64,000 nt of DNA, from NCBI GenBank assembly GCA_963778025.1, contig CAVZTA010000009.1:186001-250000 (forward strand), written 5' to 3'. A program made the position numbers and the translations under genes. The notes under the pieces are model-generated. The model was not told the DNA's origin and made no database searches. It saw only the letters and a list, made by a program, of their open reading frames with translations. Source of the DNA: CAVZTA01 sp963778025 (GTDB taxonomy: Bacteria > Chloroflexota > Limnocylindria > Limnocylindrales > CSP1-4). Shown here piece by piece: positions 63,801-64,000 of this stretch (position 1 is its first letter; every line of letters starts with the position of its first letter).

Positions 63801-64000
63801 CGCGAAAGCCGGCGGGGCGCGACGCTGGCCTGGTCGAGCTCGACGATGACCTCGACGTCGCGACCGTTGATGACCTGCTGGACGAGCGACTTGTCGAACT
63901 TGGTGACATCGAGCCGCTCGAACTGGCGCTTGGGACCGGCGGCGATGGTGCCGGCGGGTGCCGCGAGCGAGATCACCAGGGCCGATGCCGCCAGAGCGGC
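60852..64000 (-). CDS. Secreted subtilisin-like serine protease (S8), 5' end outside the window
   Basis: The readable part is about 1,045 aa and begins inside a signal peptide (ALAASALVISLAAPAGTIAA) whose start lies past 64000. In order: an inhibitor I9-like propeptide region, then the catalytic domain with Asp in VIDGGIDYTHANF, His in GHGSHVAGTAAG and Ser in GTSMASPHVAGVAALV, a protease-associated (PA) insert around GTLQVIVDDPG and GVCAFVDKG, Fn3-like C-terminal domains, and a C-terminal stretch with VHLRNDGGHATF. Shifts near 61712 and 61608 separate the last 220 residues. It is an extracellular peptidase, perhaps supplying peptides to the M20 enzymes. Confidence 0.85.

Noticed and set aside
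1..64000. tRNA or rRNA genes, insertion sequences and integrase genes
   Set aside because: I looked for tRNA-like arms, IS-type transposases and direct repeats and found nothing I can support by eye.

Overview
The window is very GC-rich, with a strong bias to G/C in third codon positions, a mix of ATG and GTG starts, gene overlaps of the ATGA/GTGA type and an actinobacterial-style bc-aa3 respiratory cluster (PDWY motif in cytochrome b). Together with the gene families present (hemerythrin, DUF72, VanZ-like, TM0106-type nuclease-helicase, PQQ-type sugar dehydrogenases, giant PAS/GAF kinases) this suggests an uncultured soil or freshwater bacterium near Chloroflexota (Limnocylindria-like) or Actinomycetota. 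This is inference; no rRNA or tRNA gene is visible to settle it. About twenty apparent single-base indels, nearly all extra bases, break otherwise well conserved genes. I read most of these as assembly or long-read errors and describe the genes as intact families with a frameshift.

Layout. 1-4.3 kb: small stress and housekeeping genes (PPOX-like protein, hemerythrin, SnoaL-like protein, tandem metallo-beta-lactamase protein). 4.4-17.5 kb: a long rightward glycan-utilisation operon with a lipoprotein sugar-binding protein, two ABC permeases, a GH2 beta-mannosidase-like enzyme, a probable (alpha/alpha)6 glycosidase, a phosphomannose isomerase, a GH1 beta-glucosidase, a YihV-like PfkB kinase, a YihT-like class I aldolase and an Asp/Glu racemase-like protein. 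17.5-20.6 kb: a convergent amino-sugar operon (GH4, glucosamine-6-phosphate deaminase-like, N-acetylglucosamine kinase-like). Together these two operons would import oligosaccharides, cut them, isomerise hexose phosphate, phosphorylate it again and cleave it to trioses. No ABC ATPase is present, so one must be supplied from elsewhere.

20.8-27.5 kb: a tightly coupled respiratory operon (diheme cytochrome c, Rieske protein, cytochrome b, cytochrome oxidase subunits II, I and IV), with a divergent small membrane protein. 27.6-35.2 kb: zinc-ribbon protein, thioredoxin-reductase-like flavoprotein, cupins, a tiny lipoprotein and a very large PAS/GAF sensor histidine kinase. 35.2-41.4 kb: AI-2E family permease, class A penicillin-binding protein, SIMPL-domain protein, and a PQQ-type sugar dehydrogenase lipoprotein. 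41.5-47.3 kb: cupin, DUF72 protein, a MarR regulator with a perfect palindromic operator facing a class V aminotransferase plus flavin oxidase pair, and a second PQQ-type dehydrogenase.

47.4-64 kb: methyltransferase and M20 peptidase (overlapping), nucleotidyltransferase, MFS exporter, a TM0106-type nuclease-helicase, a hypothetical protein, DUF1992 and VanZ-like proteins, a class III aminotransferase, a small zinc-finger protein, a conserved-domain lipoprotein, a strong bidirectional terminator, and a secreted subtilase running off the right edge. A recurring regulatory theme is a -10-like hexamer (TAGGCT, TACGCT, TATCCT, TAGCAT) placed 6-8 nt before the start codon of at least eight genes. 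This is the geometry expected of leaderless transcripts.
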